Notes under the pieces: generated by a model
Told to the model about the DNA's origin: nothing
The model's database searches: none
What the model saw: only the letters and a program-made list of their open reading frames with translations
Made by a program: the position numbers and the translations under genes
Assembly (NCBI GenBank): GCA_902826155.1
Contig: CADEDU010000050.1
Location: forward strand, 44,713 to 52,892
Length of the DNA: 8,180 bases
Source: an uncultured beta proteobacterium
GTDB lineage: Bacteria; Pseudomonadota; Gammaproteobacteria; Burkholderiales; SG8-39
Direction of reading: 5' to 3'
Shown here: positions 6,280 through 8,180 of the stretch, piece after piece
Numbering within the stretch: position 1 is the first letter of the stretch
Layout: the number at the start of each line of letters is the position of its first letter

Positions 6280-8180
<1,901 letters not shown>

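Overview
The window reads as ordinary chromosomal DNA from a GC-rich proteobacterium. A betaproteobacterium is most likely, judging from the style of the GreB, HtpG and AzlC/AzlD proteins. This placement rests on protein resemblance only; no rRNA or other phylogenetic marker is present. All genes share similar GC-rich codon use. I see no insertion sequence, phage gene, tRNA, CRISPR array or other sign of recent transfer.

Layout from left to right. (1) The first 178 bases hold the start of a minus-strand gene for a periplasmic Do/HtrA-family serine protease (DegP/MucD-like) that runs off the left edge. (2) A 123-base divergent spacer (179-301) carries a sigma-E-like promoter facing the protease gene and a weak -10 element facing right. 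(3) A rightward pair follows: an MFS transporter (302-1546) and, one base later, the transcript-cleavage factor gene greB (1548-2111). (4) A 60-base convergent spacer with a GC-rich hairpin separates this pair from a leftward group. (5) That group is transcribed in the order azlC (6077-5352), azlD (5355-5026) and a large exported two-domain M16 zinc peptidase (4994-2172). azlC and azlD overlap by 4 bases, and the peptidase starts 31 bases after azlD, so the three probably form one operon. (6) A 202-base divergent spacer (6078-6279) holds a direct repeat, a perfect 10-bp palindrome, a promoter with both sigma-70 and sigma-32 features, and a hairpin just before the next start codon. (7) htpG (Hsp90) runs rightward from 6280 and is cut by the right edge, probably only a few codons before its stop.

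Functionally the window mixes protein quality control (DegP-like protease, M16 peptidase, HtpG), transcription fidelity and restart (GreB) and small-molecule export (AzlCD, MFS). Both quality-control genes whose upstream regions are visible, the DegP-like gene and htpG, have candidate stress-sigma promoters. I do not see a convincing undescribed system. The points most worth checking are the azlCD-M16 peptidase linkage, the two candidate stress promoters, and the switchable hairpin in the htpG leader.
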